Position numbers and translations under genes: made by a program. Shown here one piece after another: positions 11,091 to 21,729 of a stretch of 64,000 bases of DNA. The stretch covers positions 53,311,231-53,375,230 of the forward strand of contig CM070566.1 in the NCBI GenBank assembly GCA_036346405.1, read 5' to 3'. Each line of letters begins with the position of its first letter. Within the stretch, counting starts at the first letter, position 1. Under the pieces are notes generated by a model that was not told the origin of the DNA, did not search any database, and saw nothing but the letters and a program-made list of their open reading frames with translations. The DNA comes from Phyllostachys edulis. Lineage: Eukaryota; Streptophyta; Magnoliopsida; Poales; Poaceae.

Positions 11091-12090
11091 GATTTGTACA
11101 AGCCAAAAGTGAATGTGTCTGGCTGGTTCAAAAGGAGGTTGTGTTGCATGTCAAAATAGATGTTACCACTACAAATATCTCGTCAAGCAGGTTAAAATGC
11201 CTATATTGTTGGCTATGCTAGAGCTCGTACCAGGAATATACGAAGACTAGAAGTTTGACACGCCACACGGACCCGCTGGTCAGTTGGTGGGCCCACCAGC
11301 ATGCATGGCGAGTTGGAGGCCAAGGCCATTACGTGCAACTAGGAGATCATCCTCCAAGGAGAACCAATTCATTAGTGCTTGCGGGTCCCACCTTGTCTTG
11401 CATGCAACGCAAGGCATCATGATCTTGTCAGAAGATGGCCACCAACGCACATGCATCGACCGACAAAGGGAGAAGAAGATGGGAACCGCATCTTTCGAGG
11501 TACCAAACTACTTTTTGCAACGAATAAGAAATAAATTAATAAGAACGGAAGGAACAAAGGAAAAGAAGATGGGAGCCAAGCAAGGAATAACTTTTGCTAT
11601 AAATAACGGCCACACAGTTAGAGCCGGGACTTGGGCTGGGTTTTTTCTGGGGCAGCGCACAAGACGCAAGACACGGTCTAAGCCGCAGATGCGGCGCAGA
11701 CGCGATGTCGGACCGGGCAGACTGCTTTTTGAACGCCGGCTGGGCCGGGCTGAGAATGCGGACGTTAGGCGACGCACACGCACCACGACCATTTGGGCGA
11801 TGCTTGGGCGCGCACGAAAAAGCCCAATCCTCAATCCTCCCGGCTGGCCTAATCCTATCCCTCCTACCGGCCCAATCCTATCCTTCCCGGCACAGTAGCT
11901 GGTTCAATCCGTTCTTCCCCACGGCTGGTCCAACCCTAACTTCCATCCCGGCTAATCCATATCCCCAATCTCACACCCTGCCTCCAGCCCTCCACCCTTA
12001 GTTCCTCCTCTCCCCAAGCACCGCTTTCCTCTCTCCCTCTCCGGCTCTCTCCTCCTCACGCCTTCCTCCTCTCCGCTCTCCTCGGCGAGA
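11091..12090 (+). promoter_or_regulatory. Unassigned low-copy region with a promoter-like TATA box
   Basis: No coding similarity is recognised. A GCTATAAATA box at about 11597 is followed by C/T-rich, untranslated-leader-like sequence rich in CCCAATCC and CTCTCC tracts up to an ATG at 12094. Open frames here (up to about 200 codons) have biased composition and no domain. It could be the 5' end of a degraded host gene. Confidence 0.3.
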
Positions 12091-12093
12091 GGA

Positions 12094-12340
12094 ATGAAGA
12101 TGGCGGTTGCCGCCATCGCCGCTTCCGCTGTCTATAGTTATTTTGGGCTGGGCTTGGTGCAGCCACGACCACAGCACGATGGGCTTTGGGCGTGCACAGG
12201 CTGGCCGGAGGCGAGGTGGGCCGACACGGCACGGCGCGGCGGAGTGAGCCGGGCGAGCCGGCCGCACGATGCTGCCCGAAGCACGGTGAACCTGGATCGG
12301 GCCGGCACGGCACGGCCCAATGCCCACCTCTACACACAGT
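12094..12340 (+). other. Short open frame running into GGGCC-rich, hAT-like sequence
   Basis: ATGAAGATGGCGGTTGCCGC opens a frame (MKMAVAAIAASAVYSY) that enters sequence full of GGGCTGGGC / GCACGGCACGGCCCAATG phrases. Such phrases are typical of the ends of grass hAT-like elements (compare 45431 and 49497). The right edge GGGCCAATG-type to CTCTACAC may be a TIR (reverse reads TAGAGGTGGGCATTGGGCC). Matching TSDs were not found. Confidence 0.3.
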
Positions 12341-12801
12341 TCGTAAGTTTTAGCAGGTCGGAGTTTTTATACCGAGTTTAGACAATTGTGCGGCGAGATG
12401 AAAGTCGTCTCTGGTTGTGAAACTTTGCTCTTCTTTTGAATTCTGGGAATTTTCTTGAGTAGAGCCTATTGGGTTCCCCCAGTTCATGCTCCTCATCTAC
12501 GGGCGTTGCTGTGAGGTTTGGTTTTCGGCGAGTGTTCCGGCGATTGTTCGTCGATCGATCAGGTCAGGAGTCAATTTCATCTTCTATCTACAGATTCATA
12601 CTTCATGAAGATCGGGCCACCCCTAGGTATGCGCTATCGCTATGCATTCATCTTTTCTTCTTTGTTGCTTTGTCAGCGTGATCGGTCGAAGGCTTGCACC
12701 AGCCTGAGGGAATTGAGGAGGAGAGACCGCCGCCCGCCGTGAGAGGCAAAGAACAAAAGCTGAAGTAGGTAAGGTTTTTCGCTGCTTAATGCTCAATCGC
12801 T

Positions 12802-13029
12802 ATGGCTCTTAGTATTGGCGCACTAATAGGTCTTGGAATTTTATCTATGCAGGCAAACAAACATAATCCTAAAGAGCTCAATGATACAGTAGCTCTTGGA
12901 ATTTTAGCTATGCAGGCCAACAAACATAATCCTAAAGAGCTCAATGATACAATGGTACTTGTCTGTACATTTCAAGGCATTGTGCTGCAGTTCTTGAAAG
13001 GCAAAGACACGGGAGTGTTAAGAGTGTAG
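12802..13029 (+). CDS. Small ORF with an in-frame 63-bp tandem duplication
   Basis: The 75-residue frame contains the 21-residue unit twice (both copies include LGIL, MQANKHNPKELNDT), because a 63-bp segment is tandemly duplicated without breaking the frame. Each copy includes a TATGCAG that could act as a splice acceptor. No family is recognised. The preceding 12400-12800 looks like leader or intron sequence (CTACAG, TGCAG and GGTAAGG motifs). It may be one end of a spliced transcript, or simply a duplicated non-coding piece. Confidence 0.3.
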   Translation: MALSIGALIGLGILSMQANKHNPKELNDTVALGILAMQANKHNPKELNDTMVLVCTFQGIVLQFLKGKDTGVLRV

Positions 13030-13035
13030 CAAAGC

Positions 13036-13278
13036 TCAAGAAGAGAAGGGCATACCGGAGCTGTGTGGCGGGATGACGACGAGGAGAAGGATGGTGTCGC
13101 CGTGCTGCACGACGTACGTCAGCGCCCACACGACGGCCGTCTTGGGCATCTCCCTCACTGCGGCGCGCACCGCCACCACGACCACCGCCTCCGCTCCCCG
13201 GCCCTTCTCCGCCTTTATCTGTGGCTGCTGGCCGAACCACACGGTCATCTCCTTCATCTCGGAGCACCGCTGCGCCAA
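13036..13278 (-). pseudogene. Fragment of a kinase with N-terminal adenine-nucleotide alpha-hydrolase-like domain
   Basis: The minus-strand frame of 80 residues contains VVVAVRAAVREMPKTAVVWA, LTYVVQHGD and LLVVIPPHSSG. This is the start of the USP-like (adenine nucleotide alpha hydrolase-like) domain at the N-terminus of a plant receptor-like cytoplasmic kinase group (family knowledge). Only that start is present: no kinase domain follows, and the frame ends near 13036. It is a gene fragment left by rearrangement or transposon capture. It overlaps GC-rich sequence leading into the inverted repeat at 13321. Confidence 0.55.
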
Positions 13279-13320
13279 GAACTCCTACCGTGTCAAAACA
13301 TTTTAGTAAGAATACGAGCG

Positions 13321-13546
13321 CTTCTGCATGGGCTGGCAGCTCGCCGACCAGTTCCGCACGGTGCAGAAGGAAATGGACAACTATCTCCTCTACCTGTCGT
13401 CACTCTTCCAGAACATCACCTACGATTTCATATGGATTGCGATCGTAGGTGATGTTTTGGAAGAGTGACGGCAGGTAGCCGAGGTAGTTGTCTATTTCCT
13501 TTTACACTGTGCAGAACTAGTCGACGAGCTGCCAGCCCATGCAGAA
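13321..13546. repeat. Inverted duplication of a coding-like fragment (foldback)
   Basis: Arms 13321-13425 and 13441-13546 are about 85% complementary around a 15-nt loop. Both arms would encode versions of the same peptide (HFCMGWQL...KEIDNYL...LPSLFQNITYD), the right arm on the minus strand with stops. I do not recognise the parent protein. An inverted gene-fragment duplication of this size can give a long hairpin RNA and siRNAs. Confidence 0.75.
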
Positions 13547-14406
13547 GTGGTACGCGTAGCCGCTGCGCTGGCAGGATGAGACGAGCACGTATGCCCGACG
13601 AAGGGTCATTTACACTATATCTCGTTGCAAACAAAAATAAAATAAATACCTGAATATGTCCACAGTGGTAAATCTAGCGTACTTGGTGCTTAGGAGTGGT
13701 ACATCCTTAATTTTCCCTTTGAAATATTAGTAGTAGCTCTTTATATGTATACATAGAAAGGTTCACAACCGAATTAGGTTTTGAGAAGTGTTCAAGATCA
13801 AAAGAGAAGAATTAGGTACTCTTTGAGAAATGTACGTACCTTGACTCTTTTGCACCAACACATGTATATATAATCAGAGTAGCGTGATTAAAGTATAGAA
13901 GACACTAAAATATTTTCACCTATTTCGAAAGAGTTTGATATTGATAGTGTGAAATCTACTCATTTACATCAATCGATCGGATCGATGATCGAGGCGAGAT
14001 GTACATATAATCAGAGTAGCGCGAGATGGATGGCTTGGATTGTGGTGTTGAACATGGCCGGATCAATCGGATGGATGATCGAGACGAGCCGGGGAACTAT
14101 TGTATTGTACGTAGCTAGTCGAGGCCTCTTGTGAGCCGATTCACCGTCAGTAGTGGGCTTGTTGGAACCGGCGACAACTTTTTGCGCGAGAGAACAATCA
14201 CAACAAACCAATAAGAGACACGGGAATTTGTTTACGAGGTTCGACAAAGCCTACATCTCTGGGAGCCGAATCGTGGCGGCTCCGTCTGTATGAGGAGTTT
14301 TTTCTTTTCTTGCGATTAGAGTTACAAGAGGTCGACACTATATATTTATACCCTAATTATATGTTCGACTCGGACTCGAAGTCCGTATCGTCAGCGTGAA
14401 ACCTCC
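13547..14406. other. No gene recognised; possible retroelement debris
   Basis: The sequence is AT-rich. A short repeated phrase TATAATCAGAGTAGCG occurs at about 13866 and 14007. At 14215-14260 the string TTTACGAGGTTCGACAAAGC resembles LTR sequence of grass copia elements. No open frame has a domain. Confidence 0.4.
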
Positions 14407-14710
14407 CACTACTACAGAAAAGGTCTTCATAGATGGTTCGAAAACGTCATCACAGACGGTTTCGTGAGTTGTCTGAGTTTATAGGTCAGTAATGACATGA
14501 GGTCATCACAAATGGTTTTCAAACCGTGTGTGATGCATACTATTACAGACGGTTATTAACTCAGAACCGTCTGTGATAGTTGACTATTACAGACGATTTG
14601 TAGATAAAACCGTTTTTGATAGCTTATGTATCACAGACGGTTTATAGATGAAAATATCTATGATAGTGATGTATCACACGGTTTTCCTAAGGAACTGTCT
14701 GTGATAGTTG
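14407..14710. mobile_element. Left terminus of another CACTA element (CACTA-5)
   Basis: It begins CACTACTACAGAAAAGGTC and carries the same order of subterminal motifs (ATGGTTCGAAAACGTCATCAC, ...CATGAGGTCATCAC) as the right end of CACTA-3 (54314, reversed) and the left end of CACTA-4 (54844). No matching right end is found in the window. Confidence 0.85.
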
Positions 14711-14761
14711 TTTCTCTATACAATCTCCAAGCAATGGCTGTTTGTGCCTTTAAAACCGGCA

Positions 14762-14775
14762 TCATATATATATAG
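14762..14775 (+). promoter_or_regulatory. TATA box just upstream of the long foldback
   Basis: CATATATATATAG lies directly after the CACTA subterminal block and about 20-35 bp before the foldback starts, the spacing expected if transcription starts at or just inside the foldback. Confidence 0.5.
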
Positions 14776-14783
14776 TCCCTTGT

Positions 14784-15046
14784 TAGCTAACTCAAGGTCT
14801 GAATTCAGCTAGCTAGCTTACTCCTTGGGCATTCATCCTAAATGTAGGTGAACCACGGCCTACTTCATTGAACCTAACACACTGGAGTGTGTAATTTGCT
14901 TTATGCCAATCCTCCATGTGCACTTGGCATGAAACAAATCACATATTCCAGTGTGTCAAGTTCGATAGTAGGTTGTGGTTTACCTACGTTAGGATGAGCG
15001 CCCAAGAAGCAAGCTAGCTAGCTGAATTCAGGGCTCAAGTTAGTTA
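14784..15046 (+). ncRNA. 263-nt MIRNA-like foldback inside CACTA-5
   Basis: The left arm 14784-14909 pairs with 14924-15046 (reverse complement) over about 120 nt with roughly 80% identity. It includes perfect blocks GAATTCAGCTAGCTAGCTT and several internal loops. The inner part (ACACACTGGAGTGTG...TTGCTTTATGCCAATCCTCC) is homologous to the three hairpins at 3254-3969. The size, imperfect pairing and an upstream TATA box resemble a plant pri-miRNA, but I recognise no known mature miRNA. It could instead be a MITE-like foldback. Confidence 0.55.
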
Positions 15047-16610
15047 ATCAATCTTAAGAAGTTAGTTAAATTATTATTTAGAAGAGCTCGCTATAACGAT
15101 TGTTGTAGATAATTGTCTTAGCTTTCCAGAAAACTAAAGATCATGAAATTTGGATAAATATACTGAAACATATGATGGTTTTAATATCACTGTCTAGAAT
15201 TCCTAACGTGAAATAGCTGCTCTGTTAATCAGTTTGGTAAGGGTATTAGATGGCCGAATCATGAAGGCTCACCAAATAGGTTTAGGTGGGGAATTTGATA
15301 AGCTTTCGAGAAAGTCTAATAACACGTCATTTGGATCTTGGATCAGAAAGTTATGAATTTTTTATTATGACTGTCTGTCGAGGGGACAGATTGACATTTA
15401 AGAGTTTGGAGTTGGGGTCGCGTTAGAAAATATTGTGAGTTCGTATTTGCTTCTAGTTTGTTTTGTCCAGTATTGTTGTCTTAGCATGCTTATTAAATAA
15501 ATCTAGGTGGGGGATTGGTCCCAGGGGCAGCGCCCTCTTCACGTCCTTCGTTCTCGCACGGTTGAGGCAAATACTTTGATTGGTAGATTTATTATGAGTG
15601 AATGATCTTGCTTGCTAGTATTGTGAGTATATATGTTATTCATGGATGCTAGAATATTATGAATGTCTATGATCATGAATATTAGAAGTATGAGTAAGTT
15701 TATTCATATGTGATGTTGCTGCGAATGCATGATTATGAAAGTTTAAGGTTCTGTTCATATGCATTATGCTGACATATTGAAGACTTGGTCACGTGGTGAC
15801 CAAGCATCTATTGAGGTCCCCGTCATGAAGATGACGGGACTATGGTCTCCATACTTAGGAGGTGGGCTTAGGTCCCCATACTTGTGGAGTATGGGCAATG
15901 GTCCCTGTGCTAGATGGCACAGACATGTGTATGCATCGACGGATGCATGCTCTGCATTACTGGTAAAATGCAAAAGAGAAAGAGAAAGAGAAAGAGAAAG
16001 AGAAAGAGAAGGTGCATTTGAGCATTTTGCATAGCATGATTATATAACATGTTTGATATAGAGATTTATGGATGGTTGTTAATGATTACAGTTGTTTAAG
16101 TTATTGTTATCATTTATTGTACTTGCTGAGTCTTTGGGCTCACTCTTGCTTTGTTGTTGTGTTTTAGGTACCCTTTACAAGAACGGCATGCACGGGGAAA
16201 ATAAAGATTAGAGTGGTTGCACAATGGCACGAACTATTCACGAGATGAATTAATAGAATGATAATTTAGTGGTTGAGTAATCTGCTTAAAGTATTCTTTA
16301 TGATTACTCCTTTGCTTGGAATAAATTGTAATAGAGTTGACTAGATGATTACAAACACCCTTTGGATTATACTTTAGTTGTTTATCTTGCTATAGATGAT
16401 ATAGTAATGATTAGCTCAATTTTGGATGTCTCTTGATTATCTTTGGATGTTGGATTATTTAGTTATGTTATAATTAATCTGTTGGGACCTTGGGTATAAT
16501 TAACTATACAAAGGAGGTTACTGCAGAAATTTTGTAAGATGTCTTAGTTTAATTTGGTTACAGTGTTAGTTTAGTAGCATTCCAGGCTCATGTTGGGCTG
16601 GGGTGTTACA
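15047..16610 (+). mobile_element. Gypsy-type LTR fragment
   Basis: The right edge is GGCTGGGGTGTTACA, a typical LTR end of the TGTAACACC...GGTGTTACA type. Upstream, TACTTGCTGAGTCTTTGGGC and GTTTTAGGTACC resemble the U5 part of Tekay/RIRE3-like grass LTRs, reading on the plus strand. The left edge is not defined. No protein-coding region. Confidence 0.5.
15972..16012. repeat. (GAGAAA)n microsatellite
   Basis: About six to seven tandem copies of the hexamer within the LTR fragment. Confidence 0.9.
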
Positions 16611-16717
16611 TATATGTTATTAAAATATACTACCGTGGATCAACCACTGATACCAATTAAAATATATGTTATTAAAGTATACTACTTAGATCAACCACTG
16701 ATACCAATTAAAATATA
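16611..16717. repeat. 52-bp tandem repeat split by a MULE
   Basis: TATATGTTATTAAA followed by TACTAC...GATCAACCACTGATACC occurs at 16611 and 16663. A third, diverged copy (TATATGTTATTAAGACATGC) resumes right after the MULE at 18191. The insertion therefore fell inside the repeat. Confidence 0.85.
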
Positions 16718-18185
16718 GGAAAAAGTCCGGTTTACTCCCTCGAACTATAAGAAAAGTCTGGTTTACCCCCTGAACTACAAAACCGGTTATTTAACCCCCT
16801 GAACTTGTCAAATCCGGCCAAATAACACCCCGTAGCGGTTTGGAGCGGTGGTTTTGCTGACGTGGCCAAATTAAGGCCAACTCAAAGCCTGCCGAGTGGC
16901 AATCTCGTGGTAGTGGAGCCATATAATTGCAACGGGGCCCACATGGAAATGAGACAAGGGGGGAGAGAGAAGGCCACGGCACAATCCCCATTTGGTTTCC
17001 TCAGCTGCAAAGAAATGGGAGCAGAGGGAGGGCTCGGCGGCATTTAGGCGGGGGCCCAACGGTGGTGGCGCAGGAGCCGTGCAAGCAAGTGAGCAGGCTC
17101 CCAGGACGGCGACCTCAAGGGCACTAGCGGCGGTCCGGTGGTCTTTGAGCGAGCGGCTCAGCGAAGGTGAGCGCGACGACAACACGGGTCCATCGGCGCC
17201 CGTGGTGGCGACACAAGGAGGAGGGGCGCGACGACTTGCCGTGGCAAGATGCGAGGGAACCCGAGGTGGAGCCGGGTGACTTCGGGGTGACCGTGGTGGT
17301 CCGATGGCGACAATGGCCGGGCGGGGAGAAGGGAGCCCGACGGCGGGAGCTCTTGGTGACAGGGAGGACGAATGGTGGTAGGGGACGGGTTCCTCGGTCA
17401 CGAGTCCGCGGTGACAGGTCGCCGAGGCGCGAGGCGCTCTGGGCGGCAATGGAGCAGTGAGGCGCGCGACCGTCAATGGGGCGCACTCTGGTTCTCCCAA
17501 CGGCTCGTCGGCGTGATGTGCCTTTCACGATCCCAGGTGGAAAGACCCGTGAGCTTGAACTGGGAGGCATAAGCGGCAAGGCCAATGGCGGTGGGGACGG
17601 GAGGCAGCAGGAGCCGTTGCTGTGTCGATGACATGAGGATCTTGGGAGGCGACCATCGGGATGGAGGTGGCGGCGTTGGTCGGAATGGCGTTAAGCGAGC
17701 CAGTGGCGGCAGTGGCGGATCTTGCCCAATCTCAACAAAGTGAGCCGAGAGGTTCATGGTGGCGGCGACGGCGCCAACGGCGAGGATGGCGAGGAAAGTG
17801 ACGGGGAAGGCAAGGGAGTTGGGGAGGAGGAGGAGCACGACGGGGAAAGCTTCAGTTGGTTCTCTTGCGAATGCGGCCGCAATGGTCCTGCAGATAGAGA
17901 GCGGGTGAGGGGAGAGAGAGAGGGGGGGTGAGGGGAAGAGAAAGAAATGGAGAAGAAGATAGACACCTCACATGCTGATTTGGATACCACATATGCTGAT
18001 TTGGATGCCACATATGCACTAACTTGGACAAAACCGGCCACATCAGCAAAACCACCGCTCCAAACCGCTACAGGGTGTTATTTGGCCAGATTTGACAAGT
18101 TCAGCGGGTTAAATAACCGGTTTTGTAGTTCAGGGGGTAAACCAGACTTTTCTAATAGTTCGAGGGAGTAAACCGGACTTTTTCC
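16718..18185. mobile_element. Mutator-like element (MULE), 1468 bp, long TIRs
   Basis: TIRs of about 150 bp (16718-16867 and 18036-18185) start GGAAAAAGTCCGGTTTACTC and are about 95% identical. A perfect 9-bp TSD, TAAAATATA, lies at 16709-16717 and 18186-18194. The interior (16930-17940) is strongly GC-rich with long overlapping open frames on both strands, such as 209 residues on minus 16871-17500, but I see no domain. A minus frame from 17838 starts MLLLLPNSLAFPVTFLAIL, which looks like a signal or membrane segment. The GC-rich interior in a transposase-less MULE suggests a Pack-MULE with captured host sequence. Confidence 0.9.
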
Positions 18186-18194
18186 TAAAATATA

Positions 18195-19689
18195 TGTTAT
18201 TAAGACATGCTACGTGGATCAGCCACTAATAGCTGCAAAATAATTTTGTCAATCCAGGCTTATTTATAGACTAAAGGAACTCATTTTCCAAGGGGATCTA
18301 CCACCTCTCCCACCAAATGTTTCACATTTCCCTGTACTTTCCAATCTCAATCTCTTGGGTAGCCCTTCCCCTAGCTCATGCAGTCAACCTTTAGAAACAC
18401 GTGAGAGCAAAAATATACAGAAGATAGTCAGAGAGGACTTTGTAATACTCGATGAACAAGTAATCTCTTTTCATATCCTTTCTTTAAATGTGGTTAAGAA
18501 TGTTCTAGCCATAGCTTCTTGCAGACATTAAAGGTATCATTTCCATTTCCTTTAGTAATTGTTATATATGGTTAGTGATTCGCTTGCAAGCTTTTATTTA
18601 TGATGTTTGTTAGCCAGCTACGTAGCTCCTGGAAGCTTTTATATATGGTATCATCTGGAGGCATTTTTTAAATTGCTTTGCAAGACAAGATACATTTGTA
18701 GATAGATAGGACAACTTCATTGGTATCATGCCCAATACATGATTTGCAAGATTCTTTATTGATTTGGAATCACTAACTCTCCCTCTCGGTCCAAGTCTAT
18801 ATTTTCTCGATTCAATTGAATTAGTTATTTTACCTGATTTGGTCTATGTGATCTTTGGAAGCGTACTAGAATCCCATCTGTTGCTTGCCTCTGCTCATGG
18901 GATGTGGTGGCTAGATGGAATTACATTTGAAGCCTAGACCAAGTAATGGCCGGCTAATGCAGTTTTCAGGCAAATTGGTCAGCATGTATACAGGTACTAT
19001 TCTAGGAAATATACACCTATGAATGTGGAACATTGTGTCCTTTTCTTTGGACTTAAAATAGTTCTCTTATCGAATGGTAATTAGCTCTGTAGGCACTTTA
19101 AAACTTAGTGTGTTGGTTCTTTGCTTAATCAATAGCACATGTTGCTGTGTGTGTTGATTTCTGACATGTTACAATCGTTTGGCAAACTATGTTACTTATA
19201 GATAAAAAAAACTTAGGGTTTAGTTCGTAGGCTTCATTTGTTTGATAAACACCACAAGCTTCCTAGCATTTTGTGTCAAGATGGTTAGAAGCTAGCTTTT
19301 GTAGCATTAACATTCCATTTGCTATATTTAAGTCATTTGGTGCATGAATTTCCTTTCCAGGCAAAAAAGTGCCCTCACTGCTACAGAATACTTGAACAGT
19401 TAGAAGTGCTCTGGCTTCTTTGTGCTCCTACTAGCATATTATAGGGATCTCCATTTGGTTCCCTCCTGTCATCACAATGATAATCTTTCAGCAGCAATCA
19501 GCCATCCTACCTAGGAACTAACATGCCCATTACTTTATGAGGAAATTGACATGTGCATCCTATACAGTTATGGTCAAACACACTGCTCGACATGCTTTCT
19601 CTAACATGTAAATTACGTATATGTGAGCTTCGACCACTGTTGAATCATCTGTGCTTCCTACTGAATATGATCATCAGCCTGTATGTACA
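18195..19689. other. No gene recognised (AT-rich, non-coding)
   Basis: There is no coding frame with a domain and no repeat of note. Sequence texture (T-rich tracts before CAG, few long frames) resembles introns of a transcribed region leading into the exon-like repeats at 19690. I cannot identify a gene. Confidence 0.3.
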
Positions 19690-20335
19690 AATACATGTGT
19701 TTCATCCCTCACTGCCACCATATGTTTGTTACGTGATCATGTTGACCAATTTCCCATTTAGTTGGGTGCTTCCAGATGCTGATGCGTCTAAAGCAAAACA
19801 AACAAGGTAGAGTGCCATTTGATAACACCGTAGCATGTGGTGTTTTATACCATTCTAATTGATATCCATCTATTTTTCAACTATCTGCATTTGGTCCCTG
19901 CAGTATGTGTATTTCATCCCTCACTGCCACCATATGTTTGTTACGTGATCATGTTGACCAATTTCCTATTTAGTTGGGTGCTTCTAGATGCTGATGCATC
20001 GTCTGAAGCAAAACAAACAAGGTAGAGTGCCATTTGATAACACCGTAGCATGTGGTGTTTTATACCATTCTAATTGATATCCATCTATTTTTCAACTATC
20101 TGCATTTGGTCCCTGTAGTACGTGTATTTCATCCCTCACTGCCACCATATGTTTGTTACGTGATCATGTTGACCAATTTCCTATTTAGTTGGGTGCTTCT
20201 AGATGCTGATGCATCGTTTGAAGCAAAACAAACAAGGTAGAGTGCCATTTGATAACACCGTAGCATGTGGTGTTTTATACCATTCTAATTGATATCCATC
20301 TATTTTTTAGCTATCTGCATTTGGTCCCTACAGAT
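19690..20335 (+). repeat. 215-bp tandem repeat, three copies, each with an exon-like core
   Basis: Units share TTTCATCCCTCACTGCCACC at 19700, 19912 and 20127. In copies 2 and 3 a 118-bp core (19904-20021, 20119-20236) is preceded by TTTGGTCCCTGCAG or CCCTGTAG and ends CAAACAAG/GTAGAG, that is, acceptor and donor-like signals. The core also ends a 62-codon frame in both copies. A further acceptor-like CCCTACAG at about 20333 precedes unrelated sequence starting ATGGAGGAGCTCACAGG. This could be tandem exon duplication in a spliced, perhaps non-coding, transcript. Confidence 0.7.
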
Positions 20336-21729
20336 GGAGGAGCTCACAGGTCATAAATATGCACAACTCCTTTAGCACGCCTCATACCTAAAGTATCGAT
20401 AGTTTACAAGACTTGCTTCTTAGGTGTTACTTATTGGGAAGATTTGCATGTATGTATCTAACGAAGACACCTATTTTTGCATTCATAGCCTATATGATAG
20501 GTTCTTTGTGCAGGCTTCATAGACCCTTTTTATGGTATGCGAGAATATGCTTTCCATTTCATAAACAAATTCCTTTTTTTCCTGTTGTAACACTAATCCT
20601 ATCTTATCAGGTTATAAACATAGCCATTGATACCAACAGACTCTAATATAACTGCATTCTTTATTGTTTATGTCCACCAACACTCTATTGTAGATTTCAG
20701 CTCGCGATATTGCTTAAGGAATATGCCAATTGCTCTTACTATGTGAAGGGGAGGAGGTATCTGAAACATAGATATGTTTGCTTATGTCAAAGAAACCTAA
20801 TGAGCAACCAATCTAATCATACTTCTTTTTTAGCCCACCGACGTCTGATTTCCAAAACTAATGGGTATATTTATTGAATTTTGTAATGAGAGTGATACAT
20901 GTTTTAATGTTTGTATTAGAGATTGCAGATAGATATATGTTTTTAAGTTTTTTTGTTCTGATTGCTGCTTGGAATCTAGCATAATATTCTAGAACAAATT
21001 ATGAATGAGCAACAATATCATCTTCCTTAGTCTAGAATCTTTTTACATGACATGTGCATCAACTTAGTATTTGTCCATTAGTTCGTACGTGCTTGAAAAG
21101 AGTCTTTGTTCGTTGATCATTTGCAAGCCTTCAGTTTTTTCCTTTCGACTATTATTTGTTTGTATCTAAGATAGATTTCGTGAATATTTCATTTCATACT
21201 CATACTATAGTTATGCGTTCATCTAATCTGTTGTTTGCTAATTGTATTCATCCATAGTAATGAGTTTTAACACTTTGTCTTGCTCCTAAGACAATCAATT
21301 ATAAAAACCCAAAATCGTTGTATGTATATATATACAACGTTTACGGTTTTATGGTCTCTACCAATTGAATTCTTTGTGTATAGTTTAAAACAGCCTCTAC
21401 GCTAAAAACATGTTGGAAACTACCTAATTGTCGAGATATAAACACCTCCTGTCTAACATGTACGACTGTATAGAATAAACCATGTTACTCACATTCTCTA
21501 TTACTACCGCTATTACTACCAATGATGTTACCAGCCTATAAGCTGCTAACATAGGCTGCTAACATATCCAGTAGAACTAAAAACACTATATCTTGACTTA
21601 ACATTCTCATCGAAATTGCCCATTGTAGGTAAAACAGATTTGTTTTACACATTTAACAAACCAATTTTTTTTAACTCAACGGCGCGGCATCATGCGCATA
21701 CCCTCCTAGTGTAATGTAATGATGAAGAC
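20336..21729. other. No gene recognised (AT-rich)
   Basis: There are no supported coding regions. There is a short (TA)n-containing palindrome GTATATATATAC near 21325. The tract may be the 3' part of whatever transcript contains the repeats at 19690-20335. Confidence 0.3.

Noticed and set aside
16871..17500. 209-codon open frame as a host gene
   Set aside because: It lies inside a MULE, is Pro/Ser/Arg-rich, overlaps equally long frames on the other strand and shows no domain. It is reported only as possible cargo.
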